The translations under genes and the position numbers were made by a program. Under the pieces are notes generated by a model. It did not search any database and was not told where the DNA came from. It saw only the letters and a list, made by a program, of their open reading frames with translations. A stretch of 64,000 nucleotides of DNA from Oenanthe sinensis (lineage: Eukaryota > Streptophyta > Magnoliopsida > Apiales > Apiaceae): NCBI GenBank assembly GCA_028671895.1, contig CM053801.1:17831375-17895374 (forward strand). The letters run 5' to 3'. Below, one piece after another: positions 1-12,700 of this stretch; position 1 is the first letter of the stretch; each line of letters begins with the position of its first letter.

Positions 1-29
1 TGTATAACTATGGTTTGATAAATAATTTT

Positions 30-580
30 TAATGTTTGACAAAACGTATTCCTATACATTTTTTTAAAATTTCACCAGCAGGGAGTATTATATAGGAAAA
101 TTGACATCATATTTTATGTATCTATATCTATCACTTTGTTAAACTTGAATACTAATTTCCCAATGCATATTAATATTATCAAATATTCGTAAATGGACTC
201 TTGGTGATTCAGAGGTACAATACATTATGGGATGTCGGATTAAGAAAAAAGTGTGCACCTTACTCTATTGAAAAAAGACAATCCCCAAAGTGATATACAT
301 GCTTGTGCTTGTATTACTTTTTGTTTGATAATGAATCTTTTATGATTGACAAAACATATTCCTCATACAGTTTTCTAAAATTTCATTAGCAAGAAGTGTC
401 ATATAGGAAAATTGACATCATGTTTTATATATCTATATATAAAACTTTGTTAAACTTGAATACTAATTTCCAATGTATATTAATATTACTAGATATTCAT
501 AAATGGACTCTTGATGATTCAGGTACAATAATTGTGGGATGTCGGATAAAGAGAAATGCGTATAACTTACTCTATTAAAA
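30..580. repeat. Diverged tandem duplication, period about 310 bp
   Basis: The block at about 30-275 recurs at about 335-575 in the same orientation with scattered substitutions. Both copies share the stretch aggaaaattgacatcat (near 93 and 405), an atggactcttg...ttcag segment (near 193 and 503) and a gggatgtcggat segment (near 229 and 537). No coding potential is visible. It is an old local duplication or two units of an unrecognised repeat. Confidence 0.7.
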
Positions 581-1375
581 AAGACAATCCATTTTGTCTT
601 TTGGATGTCGGTTTACACTCTTTTAAAATTTAAATTAGACATGTCTTCATTTTTTTAATATGGCATTGTTGCAAATATGGCATTGTTGCAAATATAATGA
701 AGTATGTATGAAGTACTATCAATTAAAACATTTTATTGTGTAAGATCTCATGTTTACATAAATTTTGAATATGAAAATGAGTATAACTAAATGTTGAAAG
801 TAAAACGCGAGAAAAAATCATTATATTTTCTTTATCTTAAAAGTTAAATGTAAAGGAGGCACGTGGATAACAAGATTGAACCAAAGGCATTGGAAGAGGA
901 ACTAACCATGCCTTGTTCATCATTAGCGAGCATGTCATTGATTTTAAAATGTTAGTATTTTGATTATTTATTAATCTGACTATAATAATCAAGATCCTTT
1001 TTTCTTCCTATAATCTTGGTTTGCAAGCGATAGGCTACTGAAGGGTAGGCTTGTCAACTAATTTATAAAGTCAGAAAAAATAAGTTGCTTACAGGTACTT
1101 GCAGCAACCGGTTAATGACTTCTAATTCTGAAAACCTATTGGATATAAGTGAGCCGGATCGGGAACTTTTGCGATAACTGAATTTCACTAAAAAAACATC
1201 ATATATACAAGTGGAGGATTCCTGATTATAATATGTATGTGCGTGTGTGGTACAAAACAATTTTGTAAACCTAATTCATGTTTAGAGCTTTGCTGGCCTA
1301 GTCCCATGATGTTTTTTTAAATGGCCTGCTGGTTGCCGCATCTGTAATCCTAACATTGATTATATATATATATAT

Positions 1376-1566
1376 GGCAAAAATTATATGGAGAACCTTA
1401 AATGGAGGACTAAATGGGAAAAATATATTTATATATTGCAGAATCTAATGCAAGACATATATGTTCTCCGATTAATACTCCATTTAAGGTTCTCCATAGA
1501 ACAAAACCCTATATATATTAGTACTCCATTTAAGGTTCTCCATAGAACAAAACCCTATATATATAT
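1376..1566. mobile_element. Foldback MITE, copy 1
   Basis: The segment ggagaaccttaaatggag at about 1389 is answered by its reverse complement at about 1478, and the right arm is repeated a second time at about 1524, each time followed by atagaacaaaaccctatata. The result is a short hairpin with a duplicated right arm. A related element lies at 31346-31515. No transposase is encoded. Confidence 0.65.
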
Positions 1567-1576
1567 ATAAATAATC

Positions 1577-1786
1577 AGGTGAAAACTTTTTAGCGTGAGA
1601 ACCGTGAAAACTTTCATTAAATTTTGCAGAATCATAATAAAAAAATGCAAAAAAATGTTTAGATAAACTTTTTATTATAGTTTTACAAATAAAATTGTGG
1701 TTCTGCAGTATTTTTTCATTTTTTATTATGGTTCTGCAGAATTTAGTAAAAGCTTTCACGGTTCTCACGCTAAAAAGTTTGCAGCG
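1577..1786. mobile_element. Foldback element with arms of about 65 bp
   Basis: The left arm (about 1579-1647) contains gcgtgagaaccgtgaaaac followed by tgcagaatcataataaaaaa. The right arm (about 1712-1783) contains the imperfect reverse complement, ttttattatggttctgcaga ... cacggttctcacgctaaaaa. The arms surround about 65 bp of AT-rich DNA with no coding capacity, so this is a MITE or foldback element lying directly beside another one. Confidence 0.7.
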
Positions 1787-2312
1787 GAATGTTACCATAT
1801 ATATATGTATGATCATCGTGTATTCTAATATATATGTATATAATATGCAACACCACTCGGTTGATGTTCCCATTCCTAGAATATATAATTTTCTGAAGTT
1901 TAGAGTGATTGACAACTATAAATGGTTTCTTCTACTTTTTCCTAATAAATAATACACCGAGAATATACAAATCATGTAGACACATTTAACCATAGATTAT
2001 GGTTAAATGTAATTTCATTTTATGCTTTGTAGGAATATGTGTTGTATCTATCTTCTATGTTTTATGATTGCACAAAAGGGTTGGATGAGTAGAGAACTAA
2101 TTTTGTTGCAGGTTTATATATAGCATTTCATTAAAAATCCAGGTTACATTAGAAGAAAAATTCTTTGTGCATTTTTTGTTTGCACGATGTCTCTTCTAAA
2201 GGAATTGATAAATATGTTTTTCTTGACACACCCTTTTCGGGCTAATTATATCAAAAAATTAACTTTTGTTTGATTATTTAATAATTAGAAATCTTGTGGA
2301 TTTTGATAATAG

Positions 2313-4824
2313 GTCCTGGGACATAAAGATGCTGCTGAAGATAGGATGTCTGTTGATAATCTTTCTAAGGTAATAATCTATTCCGGTGCATCTTTTCAAT
2401 GAACCTGCACGTCTCGGAACATGTTTCTTTCATCAGTGTACCTCTTCATCTGGCATATACCCAAACAGCACCAATATGATTGTTGTATATTTGAATGCAC
2501 ACATTTAATTCACATGTAGACGCTCATTGATAAAGATGTTTGAGCTGTACTGGTAACATTCAGCTATGGTCCTGCGGACTGGATATGACATTTGGCCTGT
2601 AGAGAGGTAAAGCCCACCTTCAATGGTGGGTTCACATGTAGCTTCTTTATCCTCTTCTCTTTCTTTCACGTAGACCTTTTATGTATAAATATTTGGGTTA
2701 TTAACAAATTAGTCCCTTTAAGTTTGCCCAAATGGACACGTAAGGCCTGAAGAAAATTTTCGTATCTCTATGCCATTCAAGTTGGTCCTTTGTACATCCC
2801 GACCCCTTTTCACAGTTTATTTAAATCTTTCCATCACTGGATTCATAAATTCCAGTTGAGTTTGACCGGAATACTGAGAAACTTTTTAGTTCTAATGTTT
2901 TTATAGTTGCTTCGCAGTTTGCACAATCTTCAATCAGAATTGATCACTTTCTCAGCCATTTCGGGGAACTTATAAATTCAGCAAGGGTATGATTTTTTTA
3001 GAAAAGGGTCGGATTGTACAAAAATACAGACATAAAGGGACGGAAGTGAAAAGGACAAACAGAAAGGGCAAGGAGATACGTTTATATACGTTTTTTTACT
3101 TTAAGGATTCATGTGTACACATGGACGTCCTTAAAGGGAGAAGTTTTAATGACCCTAAATATTTGTTGTATTTGGGTAGTATGTCATAGTACTAAGCTTA
3201 TTATTATTATTTTTTTTTTTTCCAGATCTTCACGTTAGCTGTCGGAGAGTCTTTATCCAATGTAAGTAGGATTAAAGTTATTGTCAATTTACTGGTTATA
3301 TAGCTGACTCTGTCAAAATCTAATACCTTATATAAAAATTATATCAGTATCTGATAAGTTTTCTTTCCTGTGCTACTTGTGTGCGATAGGTTTTTGGGAA
3401 CAAATATGATTGCTTTGTCTACAACTTCGAGAAGTCATTTCGGAGCACCTTAATGACACTTAGATTAGTTAATGACTCCTCTCAAAATGATAGAGGAGAG
3501 TACCTTAAAGAATCGAAAACAGAAAAGTATTGTTCTGATCCAACTTCAAGCAGATATCTGGACAGAGAAGAAAGTTCTGCACGCCATACTTGTGAAAAAT
3601 ATCATCGATCAGATGCTGTTTTTAACACCATCAACAATCAGGAAGAACTGAATACATCTGAAGAGAACACCGTCAACAATCAGGAAGAACCGAATACATT
3701 CGAAGAAAATGAAGTGAACATGCAGCCAAATCTAATGTGTCGCACACTTAGCCTGCATGATGGACATATAAACCAGACTTTGACATATCCTTCGAACACT
3801 ATGCCTTCTTTTATGGGTGGAACCATGCAGAATACCCTTGAAAGGTCTGTTATGGAGCAATCGCGTTCAAATGATCTCAAGTCATTTGAGATTGGTCTTA
3901 TCATGAAAAAGATGCAACTGAAAGAAGCACAGTTAGTTCTTAATTCTGATTTAAACTTTTTGGAAAGGTTTAAGTTATCAATGGGCATATCAAAAGCATC
4001 TTTCAAAGCTGAAAAGTTTGAAACTGAATTAAAAGATGCTAGACATGCTGAGCTGCTCAAAACTTGCATCGACTGTCTTGTTGCTGGTTTGCTAATAATG
4101 TTGGCAGCCCTTGCTTATGGAACTTATGTGTATTCTCACCAAAGGCTTATTGAAGCTACTGCATCTTGTGAATATGTTATAGTAAGTCTCGATGTCTTTA
4201 AACAAGTTCTATATCTTTTTATTGATTTTTGTATTGCTATGACCCATTCTCTGTTTGTGTGTATTTAGCTTGGGAATGTCTTTTAACCTTAAATTGTTTA
4301 TTCAGGAATCAAAATCTTGGTGGATCCCAAAGCCAATGTCATCTATCAATTCAGTACTCCATACTATGAGGTGTCAGGTTCAAGTGTTATTCCGTATGCT
4401 GTTCGGTGTTTTGATGATTCTATCAATCACCTACCTACTTCTGCAGCGTTCCGGAACGTCAAAGCAGGCAATGCCAGTTACTTTCATACTCTTGCTGTTA
4501 GGAGTTGCTTGCGGTTTTGCCGGAAAATTTTGCATTGATACATTGGGAGGGAGTGGAAATCATTGGCTATTTTATTGGGAGGCTTTATGCTTGTTGCATT
4601 TCTTCTCAAATGTGTGGACACCAGCTTTATTTATTATACTCAATGGGCCCATCACTGTGACTGAACGATCAAGAAGCAGTAGAATCTGCCCATTTTGGAT
4701 CAGACGGTTTCTGTTTTATTCTGCTACACTTGTAGTTCTGCCTCTAATGTGTGGTTTCATTCCATTTGCTGGCCCCGGTGAATGGAAAGATCACTTCTAT
4801 TCGCTGATTTTGATTCGGTTGTAG
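2313..4824 (+). CDS. CPR5: CPR5 (Constitutive expresser of PR genes 5), 3' part
   Basis: CPR5 is a plant-specific membrane protein of the nuclear envelope/nuclear pore that restrains effector-triggered and salicylic-acid-dependent immunity and affects cell cycle, trichomes and senescence. Visible exons are 2313-2369, 3226-3261, 3390-4181 and 4306-4824, all joined in phase 0, giving the last 467 residues. The family is about 560 residues, so roughly 100 to 130 N-terminal residues lie upstream of the window. Diagnostic blocks are NVFGNKYDCFVYNFEKSF, MGISKASFKAEKFETEL, EATASC, SWWIPKPMSSIN and LGVACGFAGKFCIDTLGGSG. The C-terminal third has about five hydrophobic membrane segments, beginning at LVAGLLIMLAALAYGTYVY, and the protein ends shortly after a GEWKDHF motif. 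The gene is convergent with the HIT4-like gene. The intron 2370-3225 contains a foldback element. I see no stop or frameshift in the visible part. Confidence 0.88.
2687..3164. mobile_element. Long-armed foldback element inside a CPR5 intron
   Basis: The left arm (about 2687-2812) and right arm (about 2999-3164) are imperfect inverted copies. Both begin at the outer edge with aaatattt(a)gggt and run through a ccctttaag block and a cgtatctc block to a gtaca..ccgacccctttt block at the inner edge. The centre (about 2815-2995) holds a 69-bp open segment with splice-like borders (see findings). The arms resemble a class of plant repeat whose relatives form the inverted pair at 23588-24838. Confidence 0.65.
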
Positions 4825-6798
4825 ATGGAAAGTGGTACAATATAAAATGCAATGACTGGTTTCCTAGTGCTCAGAACAATCAAAAGGTTTTTCTTCTACC
4901 TGAAGGATAAGTCTGAGATCATCTTTGTTTTGAGGTATCTGTTGTAAATTAGAATGTGGTATCTTTGCACTTCTATGTGTACGATTACGAATATTTTCTA
5001 CCATAAATTATATGCACTTAGAAGTGTAGAAAAGAAATACTAGTACAATTATACGCCAATTGTCAAGTGGAAAATAACATAGCACCATTTTCTTCTTTAA
5101 CCTCCTTTTACAACTGGTTCAACATACACTCATAGTCTCGTACAGCAGTGAAATATCAAACATTCTTTAATAGTTTCACAAGTTAAAAAGTTGGTAAAGC
5201 GTGTAATACTCCCTCCGTCTTTTCTTTTCTTCGATGTCCTTTTGACTTCTTGTCTTTTCTTTTCTTAGATGTCCTTTTGACTTCTTATACGTATTTTAAT
5301 ATATATAGAAAATATAGTTGGACAAATTATTTTTAAATTGTTTTTTAAATATTAAAATTTTATTTTTAAAAAAATCAAAATATAGTTTATCAAACTATAT
5401 TTTTTATGCGCATTAAAATATGCGTAAAAAGTGAAAAAGACGAGTAAAAGGAGAAGTATATGATATGTTTAATGATTATAAAAGTTTTACACCATTTTTT
5501 ATCCTTAAATATATTTAGGTTAATATTTATTTTTAACAAAAAAACATATTAAGGATTGTATTTTGACATATTTTATAAAAACAGGGGCAATATGTGAAAT
5601 AAAATATACAAAATTGTATATAATATAAATTTAGGAATGTTAACTATAATTTACTTCTTAAAAAACTACCATAACTTTTAAAGAACTACCGTAACTTCTT
5701 TTTTTGGTAAATTCATCGGTGAGTTTTCTTTTTGGTAGCCCAGATGTAGTAGACAAATTGGAGAACCATCTAGCTTAATCAAAATTTGGGTAAAAGTAAA
5801 GAAGAATTGTTCTTGTATCAACAAAAGAAATTCTCTAACCAGTTCTCTAGAAATGCAGTTCTAAATGAGTATTATATTTCAAAAGGCTTCATAGAGCATC
5901 TTTTAGGCAGTTATATGAGCTGACAGTATGCACACATCAATATTTTCACCAAGCATCTTCTAGTACTCTGCTAATTAATCATCCTGCAAAATTGTAATCT
6001 AGTGCTGAAAACTGATAGCAGTCAACTAAACCAGTTTAAAGACATAATCATGCAAAACAAGAAATTATGTTCGCTTAAGAGTAAATTAAACAATAGAACT
6101 TTTTCAGCTTCATCTCCTCTTTAGTAAATTTCACGCTCTTAATTTCAAAATACTGCCACAGAATTTTGAGAGGATTCATTTCTAACTTTCCTTCCCAGTA
6201 TGCATCGGATCAAGGTGATATTTCTAACTCAACAAAATAGTATCTTTGATCAAGGGTTCAATACTTCCTCCTATAACAGAAAAGTCTGTAACAAGCCAAC
6301 AAAACAATTTCATTAGTTGGAGAATAATAACAACAATTTGATAACTGCCAAAAAATTAATTCCATATCCTGCACATGGATGATAGAAAATCCAGTTTTAA
6401 TTTCATTCAAATTCAGACAATATTGCCATCAACAGTATTATAGTCTATAGATACTAAAGAAAAAAACATTGTATGAGTTGTAATATTTGATGAATATTTT
6501 CTAATACAAAATTTGGGTATCATCAGTACACCTGACAACAAATACAAAAGCCTGTTGATCATTTTCGAATACAAGCAACCTCCACTGTTCCTACTCATAC
6601 ATCCAAATGTAAAAAGACAGTAAATTGCTCCTCTCTTTCTGCCTAAGGATTTACACCACCTAGTTTAAAATTTTCAAAGGATAGCCAAGGAGTCTTAAAA
6701 TTGGTAGTAAGCTCAGTGCAGCCCAAGTCAGCAACTGCACATTGAGGATAAGCTATAATGAGAATGTCCTTGAGCAGAGGACCATCCTTGGCAGTGGA
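4825..6798. other. Convergent intergenic region between CPR5 and HIT4-like
   Basis: This region should hold the 3' untranslated regions of both convergent genes. No coding exon is supported. The only clear structure is a Stowaway-like MITE at 5209-5459. The rest is AT-rich single-copy-looking sequence. Confidence 0.6.
5209..5459. mobile_element. Stowaway-like MITE
   Basis: The left end reads ctccctccgtcttttctttt after a TA. The right end reads gacgagtaaaaggagaagta, whose reverse complement matches the left end imperfectly. The ctccctccgt terminus is typical of plant Stowaway (Tc1/mariner) MITEs. Inside the left arm a unit of about 36 bp (tcttttcttttctt.gatgtccttttgacttctt) occurs twice in tandem. 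Confidence 0.75.
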
Positions 6799-9700
6799 TC
6801 AAAGAACTATGTGGGCCTTCCCATAATACCGGTTTATGAATGGAGACTGCAAGACCCAAGAAATAAAGCGAAGATAAGTCAGTATTGCTAACTCTAACTC
6901 AATTACTCATGTAATCTTTGAAAAGAGTATAAAAACTTTAGATGTAAAAGGAAAAACTGAAGTGGGCTTTAGCATCTTACTTTTACATCAGACACATCAG
7001 GGGTATCAGGTGAAGGCACGGGGTAAAATTTGTAAAACTTCATTTTCTCAAATGCAGCCTTTGTGTCCTCACTCATTTCTTCTATAGCCTTTTTCCGGGC
7101 TTCCCTTGCCTAAGATGAGGAATAATCTACATCAGTAAACAGTGGAACAAAAATGGCAATTTCTTCGTACTATGGAAATCTTTACAAATAGTACCTCACG
7201 GTTTCCTTTTTTTGCTTCTCGAACCTTCTCCTTAAGAAAATCCTGGGAAATCAAGCAAAATAGCAAGTTAAAATCTCACATGTCAAGTCTAAAGAAAGAT
7301 AAGGCCGTTCCAATATTATGAAAAAAAAATTACCTTGAAGGCGCCCTTTTGATCAGCAGATAGTTCTTCCTCTTCAATAAGTCTGTCAGTAAATTCCTGC
7401 AGGTTGGAACTTTTTGTCATTATAATACCCATGTAGTCTTACTTTGTTATCTAAAAATAACATATTTGCATTGACATCCTAGAAACATCTTAATATTGCT
7501 CCAAAAATGCTGCTCTTTTACAAGTTGTACATCAGCAGGTATTACAACATAGTTCTCGCTGGTAATGTATTCCGTAAAATTTTATGAGTATGGATGAATG
7601 AAATTGAATTATCATGAGTCACAACTCACTAATTGGTCATCATCTAAAATTTCGTGACAAAAGGAATATAAAAAGAAATAAATACGTGTATTTACACACC
7701 TCAACTTCATCAAATTCCCAATCAAACTCGGTGAAGACCTGAAGGAAATAATTTGAGTCAGATAAACAGAATGAAGAAAGGAAAATGATAAATAAGCTTC
7801 AATGTACAATTACATGCACCATGTACTACACACCTACAATGCACTAGTGGAGTTAAATCTAGTAAATCTTGGAGCTTAGTAATTAATTTTCTTAGGAATA
7901 CGCCAACAGAAAAACCTAAATAAAAAAATCAAGGAGATATGGTGGTAGAAAACACCGTCTCAAAGACATCCTTTTCTTAAAGTAGAATTTATAATAAATA
8001 TGTGGTGAATACCTCTGTAACAGAGATATAATATATCAACTACTAATCAAGTAGTAGCTTCACTAAGATTTTAGTTTAAAGGATCTACAATTTGTTTTAA
8101 AAAAATAAAATTGTTTCACTGTGAAAAAAAAACATACTGGCTTGGGTTCTGCAGGAAATATGATTGGCACAATGGTGCTCTGTTCCAGTTCATCTTCTTT
8201 GAATGGCTGATAGAAATCTGCACATTAAAATAACAATATTGTCAGGGTTTGTACATCACAAAGGGGGGCCAAACATTCAAACTTACAATGTGGAAAATAT
8301 TTAGTTAAAATGTCAAGTTCATAGGCTGTGGTTGGCAAATAGGGTAAAGTGTAATGTAGTCAATTACACCCACAGTATGGCTCATCACGTCAATAATAAT
8401 AGCAAATTGACAAACTAAACCATAGGGAACAATAAGATTTCATGTGCAATATGTCTGATTTGTAGTTTTAGATCTAGACAGACCAAAGAGCATTAAAATA
8501 TTAATTTTCAAAAGACTAAAATCAGACTATTAGACAGCATTGTAATATATATGGGATCGCACACAGCTCTCTGTTCGATCTATAAAATATGTTCATGTTC
8601 AATTCAAAATATAAATGAAGATGTAGTTCAATTAAATATTTAAATGAACTAAAAGTCATTTTCAAGCTAGAAACTACAAGGCCAGACTTGAACGAGGCAT
8701 AGTTCAGCTCTATGATATTTGTGATCAGCTCAAATAGATGGTCTTGAACAAGCTCTAATACCAAGCTATCTCTTAACCTAAAAAAGCATACAAACAAGAA
8801 TTTATCTTACCAAATTTGATTAAATGTTCACATACCAATAATTGAGTTATTACAAGCCAAAATAAAGCTAAGCTTGATATGATGCTAACAAACACCGATA
8901 TTTGAACTTTCATTGGGCCAAACACAAACCACACATACATGTTTAAAACTAACCAAGTTCGGCTGGAACACAACACTATAATTTCTGAACAAACTGAGGG
9001 GTATACAGGATCAGCATGACTTGCTAACAACCTTACTCTTCGAACAAGGACTTGATGGCGCCATTAGCTAGATTCAAAAGCAATATTTCCTTTTATAAAA
9101 TGAACAGTAACAAATAACACCTCTGGCTCAGCTCATACAAATCATATAACCTGGCAGCAAATTGTCATAAGCTATATAATAGTAGTGATCTAGTGCTAAC
9201 ACGAGTTATCAATCTCTCATTTAACATAGCCTACTCTATTAACCTTATTAACTCTTATTCAAATATTAATCCACTTGGGCCAAAGTTTGAGCATCATTTT
9301 AATACTATCAATTTCATAACTTTCAAAACAAAATAACAATGCAGCATAATAGCATCACAAATTAACGCAGAAAACTATAATCACATTTCATTATCCATGT
9401 ATAAAAAGAATATTATTGATATCAAGTCATAAACTTCATCAACAGAACTCACATGGTAAGCAGTACTCAAATTTCTTCACACGGTCTAACTTCATCTGTT
9501 TTAAGCCAGCCCTGAACAGAAAATGTAGTGTGATTGATTAGCCATACAACCCAAGAGCAAAACTCATCAGAAGGTATTAGCAGCATAGTAATTAAAACGG
9601 TGATATATAATAAGAACTGCCGCAAACTAGGGCGAGGTAAATAAGAGTTTAAAAAATCATTTCTCAAGCCCTTAGATACATAATATTATCTTTGATTTCA

Positions 9701-12700
9701 CTAGTTAAACTCAAGTAAGATTCCGCTCAAACCCACAGCTCTATAAAAGAAAACCAAGAATATATAAAGATTATATTCCGTTCTTCATTATTTGTGTTTG
9801 TGTATCAGTTTCATAAATGGAACTATATTATTAAACACAGCACCTTATAAGACTGCACTCAATAACATATTTAGCGAAAGATCGATGCATCTATGCTTCT
9901 GTTCAGTCTGGCTAACTACTCTCTACCAGATTATAAAGGATATTACAAGGTTACCAGCACATATAGTGTAGTTCATCTCCCTTATATGACACAACTGAGA
10001 AAACACAATCAAAACTAGAAGAGAACAATACCTTCTTTGCATACAGCTCAAAATAAAGATTTGGGACTTCAACCGTTCAACTTGAGAGTCTCTGTAGAAA
10101 AAGGTTAGAAAACTATATTAGATGCAAAAGCTGATTCAAGAACCATGGTTAGAAGATTCTAAAGAACACGTGGAAAGGAAGCAAGGGACATGTGTTTAAG
10201 ACCTGTTCTCCAATGGTATGTAGGGAACCCAGTCCATTTTCATTTGCTTCATTGGAATAATTTCTTCAACCTCCCTCTGTACAGAGTTGATGCCTATCTT
10301 ATCAGAAGGTGGAAACGGAGAATCAACCTGAAGGATAACAAAAGGAGAATGGAGGAATTAGAAAATGATAAACTTAACAGCACTACAAATCTGAATTTCC
10401 TAAAAGCAGTTATTTTGAGAAACATAAGTTGAGTGACTATTAAGAATTACTTGGAATTAAAAAAAAGAGTATCTTTTTGGATCGAATCATATGTACTTTT
10501 CTTCTTTTCTACTGATAAAAAACTAGATATTAAGAGAGGTTTGACAAAAAATAGACTAGCTTCTTACAGCAACCACTACAGGTATGACTGTCACTTTTCC
10601 TTGACCCCCAAAAAAGACCAATTGAGCTGCAACAAGAACAAAGTATCTGTAAATTCTCCAATAGTCGGAAGGGAAGGAATGCAGGAACAGTTGGATATAA
10701 ACTGATGCATGAGTATTCTACATGATAGGAAAAGATAATCTATATGTAGTAATAACTTACGTTCTGTGCAACCAAAGAGATAAACTTTTTTTCCATATAA
10801 GTCTCCATCTTCCTCAAATGCATTCTGGCCAGGGTAAAGTACACAGTAAGAAAGCAAAAAACTCAAAAACGTTAGGCGTCCAGAAATGTAGGTACAAACT
10901 CACCTCAAGATTTGAAAAATTCCACTTGTACTGATAAACAAGGTCCAGTTGATCCCACTGGTACAAGGGAAGTAAAATTAGATAAATTAAAGCAGATGAA
11001 TCAACGGCATAGCTTACAAAATAGTTCAAAAGAAAAGACAAATAGGTCATAAAACTCAAAAGCAGACCTCAGTTCCAACAGGAAAAACCTGCTGCCATAA
11101 ATCTTCCTACAAAACAGTGTACAGCTCACAGTTAGAAACGAATTGATGCAATTGTTCATATAATAATCAGTTCAATATAAGGTAGACAATCTGATGTCCA
11201 AAATCCACCAGGACTGTTGTTTTATAATCATAATCCCTTTCAAATAAAAAAGAAAAAAAACTGCAGGATATTATGATCCCTGCGCCATATTGTGTATATT
11301 TATTGGTACAGGTATAGCCTTTTACATTTATATGATTCTAGGTCAAGCACACCTTTTAATGAGTTTAGGGATCGGGAGCAACATCTAGGCCCTATTTTCT
11401 TACAAGTTACTTTCTTGGCTCAATAACAAACCAAGTATATCTTCAAATAATACCTCATCAGGGTTCAATGTCCTTCTTCAGGTCTTTAAACTCCATACAA
11501 ATTAATAAATATCGCAAGTAAAAGTTAAATTTCATCATTGTCTAAATGTGGTTTTCAAGTATGGTATAGAAGGGACAGGAGAAAATGCCGCAAAGTGAAA
11601 TAAGTGGGCAATATAAGGAAATTAAAGAAAATAACAAATAACACAAGCTGATCAATATATAGGATCATTTTAATGGAAACAAACTGTAACATCCCGTATT
11701 TTAATTAATATATTTAGGTATATTATTTAATATTAGGAATAATATTAGTGAGTTATAATTAATTTATTAGTTATATTTATTCTATGTTACTCGGACTCTT
11801 CATTTTACCTTCAAGTACCCGTGTCGGACTTGGACACTTATTTTAGGCCAAAAACATGTATATTTTTTAAAATTTTGCCGAGTCCGATACTTGGACACGT
11901 ATCCATGTGGGACACTTCTAGCCGAGTCCGAGTAACATAGTATTTATTTTATTATTAGAATATTTTAGAAGATATTATTAGCAATAAGAGAAAAAAAAAG
12001 AATAGATAAAAAGAAAAGGAAAAGGAGTTAGGGTTTTGAAAAACAAGAGATACGCAAGTTTTGTAGGAGCAGCTATATGGAAGAAAGAAAAAGAGAAAGA
12101 GAGGAAGAAAGAGATAAAAGAGGAGATAGAGATAGAGAAAAAGCTTAAGAAGACGGGTTATGGTTTTTAAATTAGGGTTCTTGTGATTGGGAGCAATTCA
12201 TAATCTTTGACTCTTAAGTACGGATATCTTTTCAGAACTCTTTATCTTCGCATCATTACTCAAAATTCGTATTGTTACTTTTAAATTGTATGTATATGGT
12301 ATATTCATGTGTATCAGTTTGTATCCATTCTCACTCTTGTTAAATTCGTATCTCCTTCATTATTTATCGGATTGTTACGATCTTATTGTGCCTAGAAAGG
12401 TATTTCAATTATCTACAACTTTCGTTCTTTGTATTTTCTGAAATTCTTCCTACAGCATGTTGAAATTTTCCTTTTATGTGGTCTGATGTGTTAATTCAGC
12501 TTTATATGTTGTAACTTCAGAAATTCATAGTAAATTGGAATTGTATTCGATTTTTGTGTGTATTATCATTCTGGAAAGGTCTTTTCAAGCTCTGCGTTCT
12601 TTGTTTACATTCCGCTGCAAATTCTGTGATCTTGATATCTTAAATATCAAAATACTTCTGTGATCAGGTGCTGATTCTGTTCTAACAGCCCATATTTGTT

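Larger units (their letters stand above)
1..2312. other. Non-coding DNA upstream of first visible CPR5 exon
   Basis: No reading frame here looks like a gene. The N-terminal exon of CPR5, expected to code roughly 130 residues with a basic nuclear-localisation region, is not found, so this stretch is probably the 3' part of a CPR5 intron longer than 2.3 kb. It holds a diverged direct duplication near the left edge, two foldback elements (listed separately), and otherwise plain AT-rich sequence. A short tandem duplication of a 17-bp unit lies near 660-693. Confidence 0.6.

Noticed and set aside
2918..2986. Constitutive CPR5 exon of 23 codons
   Set aside because: It is in phase and has splice-like borders, but skipping it gives the expected family junction and it lies in the loop of a foldback element. 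Kept only as a cryptic-exon finding.
6640..6798. Extension of the HIT4-like protein past its TGA
   Set aside because: The frame is open for about 50 codons after the stop, but the family normally ends at GKAH-V-L, so the TGA is taken as the true end.
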